A DNA stretch of 64,000 nt from Halichondria panicea (GCF_963675165.1 NC_087379.1:1740201-1804200); one strand, 5' to 3'; numbered from the stretch's first letter, positions 18,501 to 30,738 are shown. The notes: generated from the letters alone by a model not told the origin. Translations and numbers: made by a program.

Positions 18501-21218
18501 CTTTTCGTTGATTTCAAAATTCTTTAGCTCTATCGTTAAGTTCTGTAGGGATAAAAGGATCAACCTTAACTTGAGAGTACCAGTGATAATATTAATTTGT
18601 AACTTATGATACCAAAAAACAGTTCGAAACGATTAATCCTCATTCACCACACACTCACACCCACACACCCCACGCCCACACACTCTCACACCTGTCTTCT
18701 CTTTGTGAGCTCCTGCAGTGCCTTGCTCTCCGGCCCTAATGACAAGCTGTGTTGCTGGGAGACCATCCCCATACTGGCAGGCAGATAACCTCTGACCTCT
18801 CCTTCCACAGAGCAACAGATCAACTCCTCTTTGCCGTCCAATCGGTAGTCAGCCTGAGAGGGGGGCGGGGTGGGAGGTTGCTAAAACCATACACTAGAAG
18901 CACGATCTAATAGTGTGTTGGAAACGCTTACTGCACAAAACCAACTTTAGAATTCAGAGTATATATACACATAGCTATATGATATTACAGGTATACACGC
19001 AGGTATTTCAAAGGGCTACCAAATGTATCATTCTAATTGTGAACCTATATAGCTCAAGTTATGAGCACTCAAAGTGAGCTTTCAAAACAGGCCCATTTTC
19101 GAACAAATCATCAAGGCTATAATAGCCCATGTTAATGGATCCGAAGCAATCACTGATCTAAACACATCATTAGATGGCCATGTTGTACCAATACACCTAC
19201 ATGTGTATGCGATACACATATAATCCCCTCCCTATACACAGGGCTCACTGTTACTGTACATGTACGATACACTAATTCCCTCACTTGCACAATACCGGCC
19301 ACGGTGGAGGAGAAGGTGTCCTTGTAAATGACATTACCGGTTTGACTGCTACGAACGTCCACCTTCCCACTCGACCATCCTGTTATCACCTCAGGCACTC
19401 CGTCCTCGTTCATGTCAAACCCTGCCATACATATCGGCTGGTGCTTCGACTGTGTGTGGGTGTGTGGGGTGAAACAGTACTCATAGTTATGAATATCCAT
19501 TACTTGATCGTCCATACATTTTCAGTTTTCAAAAATAAGATGGATATTCATTCTACAGGCTTTGAGGGACAGATAGTTAGACACACCCCCACTCACTTTG
19601 ATCCTCCAGAATCTTTCTTGTCCGCTGTACACGCCCACTATTCCATTGGCAAGGGCGTAACTGAACTTGTCTCCCTGCAGGGGACACAGTGCCACCACTG
19701 CCTCCGCCTCATTAATCTCTGTGCGGGTAAACATAAGATACATCAAGTGAAGTTGTGACAGGCAACATGTATGTACGTTCAGCTATCCTATCCAAACTAT
19801 CCCTAAAGGTGGACCAAATAGGCAATCTCTCAAATATGACCGTTGATAACATATTAAAAGGTCTCGGAAATTGGATCCACGTAATTCAAGTTATGGCAGC
19901 TGAAAGTACTCTAACTATAAGCACTCTGGTTATGTGGTCACAGTTTGTGTACAAAACAACATCTCTGTATAATTGCCTAAACTTTGCTCTCCAAATGTAC
20001 AGCAGGAGGCTCCACTACACACAACACATGTCCATACACACACACAGCTATACAGACACTAGCTCACCTGCGTACAGTTCATCGCCCTGGAACACCCTGA
20101 TGTCATAGTCCTCAGAGCCTACCAGCAGCTCATTCCTCCCATCAGAGTTAAAGTCTGCCAGGGCCAGCGAGCACACATTGTCCCCGGTTACCTAGGCAGG
20201 TTGTCAAGGCATGAGCAATAGCTATTGTTACATTCGGTAGTAGCTAGCCTTAATACATAATGCAATTGAAGAGGAACCATTTTATAGTGGTACTGAGTAG
20301 ATACTCACTGTCCAGAACGAGTCTTGTCCCTCATGGTCCAGTCCTGTGATTGCACAATTACCCCCAACAAAGGCCAGGGGCTTACTCATGTCCGCCAGCT
20401 GCCCTATCAGTATGGTATTAGCTCCGTCAGGCAGCTGCATGGAGAGAATGAAGTGTTTGGACCTGTGTTAGTAAGTCACCTCCATTGTTGGTTTTGGGGT
20501 GGCCATAACAGTTTTCCCTGTACATACTACCATCACCAGTTAGGGCCAGTTCAATCACGATAATTATTGTGCATAATTATATGACTGGCTGACTATTTAA
20601 ATCTCAAACTAATGCATTTGTGCTAACAATCTCGCTAACAATCTCAAAAGGCAATAAGTAATAATTTAAAATTACTTGTCATTCCTACCCCAGGGTAGAC
20701 CACACCCACCACCCCTCCCCCTCACCTCCTTATAGAACAGCTCAGAGTTTTGCTCCACATCATATGCCAGTACGTTGGTTTGGGTACCCACCACCAACAC
20801 GTCCTGGTCCAGTTCCGGATCCAGTTTCCCCGCTGCCAATGATGTGACATGTTGTCCGATGCTCAGCAGAGTGATGTCAGAGTCTGAGGATGAGACTGAG
20901 AGACGTGCAGTGGATATGGTTGAGGGGGAGGGGCTGGACATACGATGGTGAGGTGTGTGTATGAAAACCTGCACAGGAAGAAAACTAAAGTTACTTTTAT
21001 GATTGACATAGACAGCAATCTATTGTATATTGTAAGCACAGGGAACGTACGAGCCAAAGTGTGAATGTTGAGAGGTGCACTGTAATTAGAATGAACACTA
21101 CCTTTCCACCATTTGTAGCTGCAGTTAGCGATGGATGCTTGCCATCGTAATGTCCGACCGTCACCAGTCTGGGGAAAATCTTCTGGTTCAGTTTGAGCGT
21201 GAAAATGGGCACCAGCAT
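18501..21218 (-). CDS. BBS2: BBS2 N-terminal half, copy 2 (exons 1-8)
   Basis: Exons on the - strand: 21218-21102, 20968-20726, 20434-20309, 20191-20068, 19718-19597, 19449-19285, 18853-18692, 18542-18501. Lengths equal those of copy 1, all sites are GT-AG, and there are no stops. Exon 9 is gone. After the exon 8 donor the sequence meets an LRAT gene in opposite orientation at about 18462. The open product would be about 367 residues, i.e. the propeller and the start of the linker helix. Exon 6 ends CAA rather than CAG before the donor, a mild weakening. It could be expressed with intron-derived 3' sequence or be a dead truncated duplicate. Confidence 0.8.
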
Positions 21219-21239
21219 CTTTGTTGATGGGCTTGATTG

Positions 21240-22082
21240 CAAATAAAGGGGGCGTAGCTGCTCACCTTCAGCCTTTTTCATCAACGATCATTTCCATTTG
21301 TGATTTGAGCAAATGTTTTCTGCATTTTTTTTTCTGCATGCATGCTAGTCTATGGAGTGCTAGCCTCCCTCCTTTTCTGTTCTTTGTCACAGAAGATAAA
21401 ATTGAGAAAGAAAGAAGGAAGCGACAAGAAAAAGGAGAGAGCCTGCTTGCTAAGTCGCGTGATCCCCTACTCACTACTGACGTAGACACATTTTAACGAG
21501 CGTGGGCGAGAGAAAACCTCAATAACTGTCCTCCCCCAGAGGAGGTCCTCAGCAAAAACATACGACGTGGGCGGGGGGTGGGCGGATAATTATTGCAATT
21601 GCCTGAGCTGCACTGCGCCAAGGGCGTATACAGAGAAGAGGGCATGCAACTCACTATGTACCCTACGTTAGGGTTTCCACACAAAAAATCTAATCTCTGC
21701 AAAATGGTATTTTGAGTGATTGTGCATACAAAGCAACTAAAATAAAGCAGGCAGCCAAAATTTCGCGTTGAAATACCTTTTCTTTCTTGCACAATAGCAG
21801 CCGTAAACTCTCACTGTTTTACAACTAAATGCGGAATAAGAATACTGATAAATATACTACAATTTACGATTACCAAGATTCTTGGTAATTCTGGCGCATG
21901 CGTAAACAGTGTATACCAGGCCGCCTTTCTCAGCGGCCTGGAATCGAGGCTAGGCTGGCGCTCTCTGTCTCTTCCTTCTTTCTTTCTTTGTTCCTCCAAT
22001 TCGTCCCGTATTTTATCTTATTGAACTATGACAAAGAGGAGTGGCTGCGAAGGAGTATTCTGGTTACACGCACATGGTTAGC
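21240..22082. other. BBS2 5' flank and foldback repeats
   Basis: 21240-21300 is the conserved BBS2 upstream block. 21350-21540 and 21950-22060 carry the CTCTCCTTTTTC foldback repeat. 21900-21955 holds a partial TAGCCTCGA family hairpin. No coding region is supported. Confidence 0.5.
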
Positions 22083-22850
22083 CCAGAGATACAAAAGAAA
22101 GGGGATTGAAAACGACCGCCCACGCCCTATGTAAAAGGACTGACATCCGGTGAAGCACTCCGTGTAATTATTGCGCTCGCAAATAATTACATGGAAAAGT
22201 TTTATATCCCTGGTTTCTAGCTCTCCTATCCACTAGAGATCACTCAGGGCCTGGGAGATACTTGAGAGAAGTAAGCTTATACCACTGACAAGCTCTAAGT
22301 CCGTTGTCTTTACTCTGTTTCCAATTTTTTTGAGTTTAGCTTGAATTACTCTATGTCAACTTTTCTCTGTCCCTCCTGTGAAGTCAAAACAGCAAAGGAC
22401 ATTGCTTGACTTGGTTATTATGTATCTAAGTGCTACATAGAATGGCTTCATGCTATAGATAAGCTGTACTGTTCATAAACGTTTGCAGTATAGTCCTTCA
22501 AACTGCTTTAGTATACTTTTAGACACGCCACGGGCCTGTCCCTCCTACGACTTCATAGTAAAGGCTATTTCTTCTTGCATAGCATTTATTTGTCTAGTAA
22601 TAGTGGCTGCATGGCTTAGTCGACTTTTTAGAGCTAAATTCTCTTTACTTTTTAGAAAAATCAACATTAAAAATGATCAATTTCACTGTTTCTATGTACA
22701 GCACATTGTAGAGCAGTCAAGACTGGTAATGAGCATGCTGACTATAAATATAATCCTTTGTAGTTTTAGCCACGCCCTATAACGCGGAATGCTTCACGCA
22801 AAAATTTCGTAAAAATTTCGTTTCCAATCCCCTTTCTTTTGTATCTCTGG
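22083..22850. mobile_element. 768-bp element with ~30-bp inverted ends
   Basis: The left tip CCAGAGATACAAAAGAAAGG and right tip CCTTTCTTTTGTATCTCTGG are inverted repeats, with GGATTG(G/A)AAACGA continuing inward. TTAGC lies on both sides (5 bp). The interior has no transposase. Just inside, CACGCCCTAT and AAGCACTCCG/GGAATGCTTC form a second inverted pairing. Confidence 0.65.
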
Positions 22851-22900
22851 TTAGCCTCGATTCCAGGCGTAAGAGCGGCTGGGATCGAGGCTAGCACATG

Positions 22901-22961
22901 GTTAGCCTCGAATCCACGCCGATTAAAATACGTATTTTAATCGGCGTGGATTCGAGGCTAG
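22901..22961. mobile_element. TAGCCTCGA hairpin element, 9-bp TSD
   Basis: The palindrome TAGCCTCGAATCCACGCCG to CGGCGTGGATTCGAGGCTA is flanked by GCACATGGT on each side. It sits directly after a shorter, more diverged hairpin of the same family (22854-22893). Confidence 0.8.
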
Positions 22962-23060
22962 CACATGGTCTGCTTTGGTTGCGGCCCACTTGGTAAATAC
23001 CTTCACTCCATCTTTCTCTGTATCTAGTAAAAGCCTGGAACAGTCACCAATGCCGCGCCG

Positions 23061-23225
23061 ATGATTGGGTTAATCATCCGACTGACCTTCAAGCTCCTGT
23101 TATCCATCATCAAGTTGTGTATTGTTTGCTACGAGAATGGATACTGCGAGTGTTCACGCTGTCATAAAGAAGCTGACTTAGAGACTGAACAAGAGACGGA
23201 CTCACTCCTGAAAAAAAAGGCATAA
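23061..23225 (+). CDS. Small hydrophobic/Cys-motif protein, copy 2
   Basis: 54 residues: MIGLIIRLTFKLLLSIIKLC, then CYENGYCECSRCHKE and an acidic tail ending KKKA. An upstream ATG at 23050 is followed by a stop after four codons, so the start at 23061 is chosen. It is the duplicate of 14959-15192 and keeps the Cys spacing and frame; differences are mostly single substitutions. A pyrimidine tract and AG at about 23027 (ctgtatctag) suggest an upstream intron. Probably a small single-pass or secreted peptide; no family recognised. Confidence 0.5.
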   Translation: MIGLIIRLTFKLLLSIIKLCIVCYENGYCECSRCHKEADLETEQETDSLLKKKA

Positions 23226-24518
23226 ATCAGTGGAGATCTTGTATCGAAAACCTGTTTTATATATAAACAAGCAACAGTCTGAATTTATAATCATATTTTC
23301 GTATGGTGAAATTCTAAGTCCTTTATGAGTCTCTGGTTGTTGAGCATCATACAAAAATAAACTACGCAACCGCAATTACATTAAACATAACTATCTTGAA
23401 CTGTACGAATGTTTAAATTTAATTGGGCAGTAATACGAAAAATTTGCACCAACGACAATTACCCCTCTATATATGGTATTCATGCACTCCTATTATTATA
23501 CTGGTTTTGTATCATGCATGTGTTGAAGTATGACCAAAGTCTGTGTCAATTGATTAACTTAACCTGATCAAAATTATAGTTGTTGCATGACAGACAATTA
23601 GGACTAGACTGCATGCAATAATTTAAGCCAACTAGCTATATAATAACAGCTTGAAACACAATAGGTCAAACACAACATGTCATGCTATAGAGGCTTTTGA
23701 ACAGAGCAGGTAGGAATAATATATACAACAAGGTGCATGCATGACCACACTGAAGCCACAATAGGAGGGAGTGTACCGTAGGTCCATAGATAGCAACCAC
23801 TTTGAAGTGCAGAGTTCATCTGATTGTATTGTAGGGCTAAAATATGAGCACAATAACAATAAATATGTTTACAATACTATACTCTGTATTTGCAGCGATG
23901 ATCTGCAAATGCAGACTAAATTATACAGTGCTTGCAGCCTAGAGAGTAAAAAACGATGGTATTGGTACATAAATATGTGATGGGAACATTTCTAAGAAAT
24001 TTTACTGATACCATTGTGTAGATAAATGAATACTCTAAAATATATACTCGAAATTGGTTTTATGGGAACCAAAGGTGGTGGTTATGTGGTAGTTATATAA
24101 GAGCAAGAATTGAATATCCTATATAATTATAGTGGACAATCGCTTAGCGATGAAAAAGACCAATCGTTGTCGGCTAAGGGAAGGGAACTCTGGCACAGCA
24201 TTCCTGAGTAGTTTATTGCATGATTTCATCAAGTTTACGGTTTACATAATTATGTGTACAAAACTGTTTTTTAGGTGACGTGCATTTTCGCTTATAGCGC
24301 GCGATGGAACTCAAGCAAATTTGTTGGCTAAGGTCTAATTATTTTTGCACATTAATTGTTAATCTTTTGATACAAAAAATAAGCCCAGAAATACTTAGTT
24401 TCCGGATATATTTAATGTTACAAACATTTTTTTACAATCACCCCCATTTTCACCTTCAACTTTTGGGGGAATATTTAATAATGTTGGCAGCTTATTCATT
24501 TAGCTACCTATATAATAG

Positions 24519-24651
24519 TTAGACACTGTTTAGGAAGTTTCTACATGATTTAGAAGCCCAAAGGGCTGGTTGTAGTATCCCGAACGCAGTGAGGGTTCTA
24601 CTAGCCCTGAGGACTTCTAAATCATGTGGAAACTTCCTAAACAGTGTCTAA
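24519..24651. mobile_element. MITE with TTAGACACTG ends
   Basis: Foldback with TTAGACACTGTTTAGGAAG and CTTCCTAAACAGTGTCTAA as perfect tips, sharing GATTTAGAAG inner sequence with 1920-2046. It breaks the segmental duplication that continues at about 25968. Confidence 0.75.
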
Positions 24652-24768
24652 GCATTTTAGATCATAGCAACCATATCATGAGTATTTAGCCAATCAGATT
24701 TGAATGTTCTTATCTAATCTTTGCTACATGATTTTCTAAGTGAAGTACATGATTTTCTATTGAAGTAC

Positions 24769-25859
24769 TAGCCTCGATTCCAGGCCGAGTTTTCGCTTTT
24801 ATAACGGTTAGGCGAACAACTGGGCCTGGTACTAGTTGTCTGCGCATGTGTCAATCGTTTGTCAGATTCTGACAAATGGATATTCTCGTTCACTTTCGTG
24901 ACATTTATATTTGTGCGGTACTATCGTGTACTAGAAGTCAGTTCCCGTTTTATCATTATTGGAATCGATTGGAATGGCTCTTAGCTGAAGCTTCTCTCTT
25001 CTCTGAAGCTTATTCTGAAGACTGAACAACAAGGGAAGAGGTATAAAGCTTTGTCAAGCTTGTTAAGGTCAGATATTTTTGTGTGGGCCCTATGGCCGGC
25101 TATGCTATCAAGTCTTGTTCATGTTTGGCAAGAATGTAGGTAGACTATAGTTTCATCATTAATATGGTGGATCAAGTGAAGAGTGTGAGCTAGAGAACTT
25201 GGTGCTGCCATCATCAGCTCGTCGACAATGACACTATAACCGAGAAATATAATATGTATAGATCTACACGTATTTAAAATGTCTACTTCTCTGTACAGGA
25301 GCAATGGCTAATATCCAGCTATCCCAACAGTGCTCCTCTTGGCTATACTAACGGACGAGACTGGACAGTTTGAGGTAAGGGTTTAACCGTCTTTGGTTTC
25401 TTTTAATATTGTCCTATACTCACAGACACCGGACTGGAGTATGACCTGCTCATTCGAGCGTTGCTGGGTAGCTCAGAGACATTAAGAGAATCTATGTTTT
25501 CTCAAGCAATGAGTTACGAGTTGGGGCCTAGAATCAGAGAAGTCCAGCAGCCTGCTAAATCTTTTTGAAACGTAATTTGAAGGCATTCAATCATCCTGAA
25601 GTTGCCCTGGGTCACTGTAATTGTGCTGCATCACAACTGGCAACTCCCCAGGCCTTTGTGAAGCAGCTCCCTATGTGCATCTTTTGTGTACTCACGCTGT
25701 GCATTTTCTGTGTACAAATTTCTATTATTGATTTATTAAATATTTTTGCCGACCACAAATATACAATGAAAATTTGACGCATGCGCAGACAACTAGTACC
25801 AGGCCCAGTTGTTCGCCTAACCGTTATAAAAGCGAAAACTCGGCCTGGGATCGAGCCTA
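24769..25859. mobile_element. MULE-like element with captured sequence
   Basis: It has about 85-bp inverted ends: TAGCCTCGATTCCAGGCCG, AGTTTTCGCTTTTATAACGG and GTTAGGCGAACAACTGGGCC on the left, with the reverse complement on the right. The flanking 9-bp duplication TTGAAGTAC is at 24760-24768 and 25860-25868. No MULE transposase is present. The interior has two exon-like stretches with good splice sites: 25299-25374 (acag before, GTAAGG after) and from 25426 (cacag). Downstream of the second, an open run (DTGLEYDLLIRALLGSSETL) ends at TGA 25567. The cargo is unassigned; joining the two in the frame of that run gives a stop, so it may be decayed. Confidence 0.7.
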
Positions 25860-25999
25860 TTGAAGTACATGATTTTCTATTGAAGTACATGATTTTCTAA
25901 ATTGGATAGAACATTTCCTCTAACCAATCAGATTGCAGTATTTATGACAAACATGATCTAAACAATGGTATCTAGCACAATTTCTTATAGAAATGTTCC

Positions 26000-26630
26000 A
26001 ATCTTGAGTACATGTAAGTATACAACGTACTTTACTCGATCTCTATATATAGGCTGCATGCAAGCACTGTATATATACATGTCGTATACATAATGGACTA
26101 ATAGAAGGTGGTTGAACGTATGAAGGTGCACAAAGGGGTGACAATGCATCCTAAAATAGTAGTTTCGCGGAACCAGACCCGACTGACGAGACTACTAATA
26201 TAGAGTGAGCTAAACCCACGAGTCCTCTTGTGATGGCTCCTCTTTAACTCTTTAATTTCTTCTTCTTTTGCCGACGAGGAGCCTCGATTCCAGGCCGCTG
26301 GGAAGAAAAATAAAAGGCCTAGTTTCAAGGGCGGCCTGGAATCGAGGCTAGCCTGCGAGATGTGGATTGCAATGACTGCATGGAGGAATCTGACACCAGT
26401 ACAATGTATGTAACACACACTTACACATTTGTGGTAACACCAGAGCTATTATCAATATCTGGCTGGTACAACAATCAATTCAAAATGTTGGGGTAGCTGC
26501 TCGCCTGTAGAATTTTTCGTAACGATCATTATTTTCCTGTATAATTATATGTATAAGTATAATTATTTTCACAATACAAAAATAATGTGAGCAATGCAAG
26601 CTATTATTATGTATACATGACAGTTATTTG
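26000..26630. other. Duplication tail and repeats, no gene seen
   Basis: 26000-26100 is the end of the segmental duplication shared with 16350-16510. 26280-26350 is a TAGCCTCGA hairpin with a longer loop. 26480-26530 resembles part of the BBS2 upstream block (GGTAGCTGCTCGCCTG, CGTAACGATCATT), a degraded remnant. Confidence 0.45.
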
Positions 26631-26633
26631 ATA

Positions 26634-26905
26634 TAGTCCACATCTTTGATCACATACTTGGTTGCCAGTAGCGACACCACTCTCTTTACGGACTCCAGTC
26701 CCAACTCACAATCCTTCCAAGGGAGCTGGCCAGATGCCCTCCAGCAAAATAGATATTCCCCTGAGGCTTGACCATTGCAGGGTACAGAACTCGTGGAATT
26801 GTCCAGGCAGGTAGTATGTCATTCCCCACCAATCTATTTCGCTCAGGAAATGTTCACCCCCTGCGTATTCTTTGGCAATGTCCACTTCCAGTGCATGGCG
26901 TAGCC
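26634..26905 (-). pseudogene. Flavin amine-oxidase-like C-terminal exon remnant
   Basis: On the - strand the pieces EIDWWGMTYYLPGQFHEF, VKPQGNIYFAGGHLASSLGR and LGLESVKRVVSLLATKYV appear in changing frames and end KDVDYIK-stop. The order (GQ, then P.GNIYFAGEH-like, then ALESG.RA-like) matches the C-terminal FAD-contact region of flavin amine oxidases. Frameshifts separate the pieces, so it is dead. A second, more degraded copy is at 35215-35410. Confidence 0.5.
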
Positions 26906-27743
26906 AGGATTTTGGGAAGGGCATGCAGGGCTCAAATTAGTTGAGCATAAACTCTGCGCACTTAAGGCCCGGGTCCAGATTTTAACACCAAAATTTACAC
27001 TATGTTCATACTGCTGTATTATTTGCAATATACAGTGTATGCTGCATCAAAATGATCCAAAATGAAGCTCAATGTTTTCTTTTTCCAAAAAACTAATTAG
27101 CTTAATTCAATTATGCTAATTAGTCCCATAAATGATGATGACGTCATGCCACTTTCAGAAAGAGAAGTGCAAATACGGCGTTGAAGATGCCAAGATCAAG
27201 CTTCAAAAACAAGGCTAGATGAACATCTCATAGCTAGGTACTAGTATCCTTGATGGGAAGAGTAGGAGTTATTGTATTCTTGAGATACACAAAATAGCCT
27301 ACCTCTAGGGTGGCTGTCAGAGCTAAAGAAGCTAGCATAGCTAAGAAAGTTTTGGACATTTTTACTTCCCATCAAGGAAACATAATCATAACAACATAAT
27401 CTATCTTTTGAGGGCCTAAACAGCTACTCTTACCTTGTTTAAGTCCGCCGTATTTGTTGCCAAAGATAATCTATAATAGTTCTAGCAGCTAGCTAAGCAA
27501 ATACATTGACCTTATGACGTCATGTGCAATGAATAACATTAATAAACATTATGAATCTCATTAACACTACATGATCTACATGATCTACATAAAATGTAGG
27601 CAATGAATAAAATTAATCTTATCAGTGCCTGACCCAGGCCTTAACTGCCCAGAGAAGTCATTGTCTACAGATAGGTCATCACTTTTTATGCCTCGAGGCG
27701 TAGCCGCAGGAGGGACGGTGCAGTCATAGGTGCAGTGAAGCTG

Positions 27744-27777
<34 letters not shown>

Positions 27778-28735
27778 CGTGTGTGTGTGTGTCTGTTCCA
27801 GCTGTAACTGCTCAACGGTTGCAATGCAACGAAAGCTAACAGCTTCTAGCCACGTTCTCTTGGATTTTGATTCGTGGGTTAGCAAACTAAAGCTTCTTTC
27901 TCGAGTTATGGCTAGTTTGACTCACATTGAAGGCTGTTGCAGTCTCTTTAGAATCTTTCATAGCATCATTTGTCCACACAAACTTTCTATCAAATCTCTT
28001 TGGACACACCCTTTAATCATTCCTGTGGATGTAATGCGCATGCGCGCTCATTCCCCTATGAGAAAATAATACCCTATAGCGGGTATATTTCGAGGGTATA
28101 AATTTTCGCGGATGGACCATTACAAAGGATTTCGCGGATTTTATTTTCGTGGTCTGAGTTCCAGCCTTTTGGCGCATGCGCACATCAACATGCAGCTGTT
28201 ACCACCACACCGTTAGCCTCGAATCCAGGCCTAGCCTATAACGGTGAGGCACCTCTTATTGTAGATAGGTGTGGTCAATGATACTGAACACGCCTACTAT
28301 TCAATAAAGATATAAATTTTGGTGGGTATAAATTTTCGCGGTAGAGGCTCAATCCGCGAAAACCGCGAACATTTATACCCTCGAAATATACCCGCTATAC
28401 GGTATCCAAGATCCAGAATCTCCTGAGGGCCTGGTAAGCCACAAAACACTATAATTTTTTTATACATGCATATTATTGTTATATCATATAATAATAATTA
28501 TAGATAACAATATGCATGTACACAAGTCTTTTCTTCTCAATAGATAATTATTATATACACTGAACTCCAGATCCTCAATTCTTCTTTCTTGAGGTCCTGG
28601 TAAGCCACATAATACAATAGATAATAATAATAGATGCATGTAAATAAGTATTTTCTTCTCAGTGAGTTTATATAAATAAGCTAACTTTAATATAAAATTC
28701 ATTATAATTATGAAACTACTATAACACTGCATGGA
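26906..28735. other. Repeat-rich intergenic stretch
   Basis: About 27100-27545 is a foldback with TGATGACGTCAT near both ends and inner pairs (AAATACGGCG with CGCCGTATTT; CCTTGATGGGAAG with CTTCCCATCAAGG). 27747-27791 is a GT microsatellite. 28071-28403 is a TACCGTA-family element with a TAGCCTCGAATCC fragment nested in it. 28480-28735 is AT-rich. I see no supported gene. Confidence 0.5.
28071..28403. mobile_element. TACCGTATAGCGGG-family MITE
   Basis: The right tip CCCGCTATACGGTA pairs with the left CCTATAGCGGGTAT. The interior arms share TTTCGAGGGTATAAATTTT. The left tip has mutated (TACCCTA). A hairpin-family fragment is inserted near 28214. Confidence 0.6.
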
Positions 28736-29390
28736 GTCGCTGTTCTAATTGTAAACGTGCATGAAGTACTCCTCTCCCACTCTGTAGTCACCCAGTGAAT
28801 CGGCAAGTCATCATGAGAGATGTCCATTCTCTCAAATTAGGAGTTTGATTCTTTAACCCTCTTTCTTTAGTGCTGACTTGCACTCTTTGCACTTGTACCA
28901 GGATGGAGCACAAGCAGCTGTGTGTGCATGTGTGCATGTGTGTGGGGGGTGAACATTAGACTGGAGAGCTACCACTACTTTAGCATGCATAATTATACAG
29001 AAACCAGTTTTCCCTAATGAATATTGGTACAGGAAAAACCCACAAGGGCTCATTTCTGTATTGTCAGGAGTGTATGAACAGGAGTATGCGACTCCCACGC
29101 ACATTTTATTCTACATCTCGGACTGAATTCGTCACTAACACTTGTACAATGTAGTTGTGTAACTGTTAGCCATGAATAAAATTAAATGTGGGCTATAGAG
29201 GTACAAACCACACGTGTGTATGCTGATATCATTTTTAACTAATTAACCACTACACCTACGCACCCACTTAAGATGCGGTCTGATTGTGACGTGGCATGAC
29301 ATACTTGTACCGAAACCTGGTTTACACTACAACTGCTACAGTTGGATACTCGAGTGTATTGTACATAAATAATTAAGAAAATGGCAGCGG

Positions 29391-30085
29391 CTGTACAAGA
29401 AGGGGAGAATGGACAAGAGAGAGTTAAATCTACCAGCTATTTGATCCAACGGGAAGACTTGCAGCCAGGTGACCACATCTATGTCTATAGAAAGCAAGGG
29501 ATGTACGCTCTACGCTGGCAAGAACAAAGCAGGAGAACAAATGGTGATTCATTTCATTAAGACAGATAGAGGCTCGTCAAAGCTAAAAGTTTCAGCATTT
29601 TTAACGGAGTCAAAGGAAGCAGAGACTCATGCAACCTTGGACTCAAATAAACTATTAATGACGCACTCTGTGGATGTATAAGAACAAAGAACGACAGACT
29701 CCCTGGAAACAACTATAAATAGTGCAGATTTGATGGAGGCATTACCAGACGATAACAAGGGAAATATCGAAAAAAGCACGTTGGATAGTTTTCTGAAAGG
29801 AGTAACCCTTGATTGGTTGATTACGGAGTGGTGGAGTCAATCCTACAGTTCAAGAGAGCAGGCACAGCCCACAGATTGCTTTGTAGACCAGCGGATGACG
29901 TTGTGAGTACTGCAGAGTACTACCTAGAACACTCAGATGAGTGGGAGAAGTGTGATTTATTTACAAACAACTGTGTGAAATTTTGCATATACTGTAAGAC
30001 AGGAGATGACGATATAAGTTTGTACAATGATCAGAACAAAGGGGTTCTTGCAAAAGGTTTGAAATACCTAAAGACTGGATTCTAG
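29391..30085 (+). pseudogene. Single-domain LRAT gene, frameshifted
   Basis: Starts MAAAVQEGENGQERVK at 29381-29391 and reads REDLQPGDHIYVYRK. An 11-bp deletion at about 29508 then removes the HHGIY catalytic-His motif and shifts frame. The remainder is visible in other frames: MVIHFIKTDRG, then after a stop at about 29680 and another shift near 29810, RPADDVVSTAEYYLEHSDEW and TNNCVKFCIYCKTG, so the Cys motif is still present. At least three lesions. It shows what the single-domain form looked like in full (about 220-240 residues). Confidence 0.8.
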
Positions 30086-30369
30086 AGACAGTAAAGTGTG
30101 GACACTCCATATAATGAACTGTATTTTAGAATAGCTACAGCGCACATCGATTAACTATGAAGTTTGAGTTATCACTTTGTTTCTTTGAGCGCACATCGAT
30201 CATTTGGTAATTATGCTATGAAGTTTAATTGGGTTATTACGTTGTATAAATGTTAGACCTAGCCATGCACTCACATACATTGAAGACCACTCCCTTTTTT
30301 GCCTTCAGAAAGGGACTGGTAAGCTAGCGGAATGTAACATTACGTAATAGCGGCTTTGGGCACTCGGAT

Positions 30370-30585
30370 TGGAAGAACGCGGCATATCACACGCACAAAA
30401 GAGTCTGCCAGCTGCTCAAGTGCTCAAGTGATACGAACAGCTGAGTACTATTCTATGAATCCTGATACATGGGAGACTACCACCTTTTTAATGCGAAAAA
30501 TTTTCCATCTTTTGCAAGACTGGAGAAAAAGTTGGTATCCACAGTGACATTCAAGATCAAACTAAAAGCTCGTGTACCATTCAAT
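30370..30585 (+). pseudogene. LRAT 3'-end remnant
   Basis: Matches the end of the gene at 3-905 (ISHARKSQPAAEV, EYYSMNPDTW, and the DIQDQTKSSCTIQ region). A deletion removes NNCEHF (GCGAAAAATTTTCC in place of the motif) and the frame is broken. It suggests that a tandem LRAT gene once lay between 29.4 kb and BBS2 copy 3, paralleling the order at 0-3 kb. Confidence 0.7.
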
Positions 30586-30738
30586 AACAATTATCTAGTA
30601 TGCTGCACACTGTAACAAATTGTAATGCATTGTGTTAAAAAATTGATAATGGCTAATTATAGATGAAGCCAGAATAAGACGTACAGTAAACATAAAACCC
30701 TTGTTATTCCGGCTCTCTAAAGACATCCACCTCAATAT

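Noticed and set aside
19285-19758. 157-residue + strand ORF
   Set aside because: It crosses BBS2 exons 5 and 6 of copy 2 antisense, including intron sequence, and has no independent features.
26655-26680. RFX X-box-like GTTGCCAGTAGCGAC upstream of BBS2 copies 2 and 3
   Set aside because: It belongs to the amine-oxidase-like exon remnant (also at 35264) and is far from any BBS2 start.
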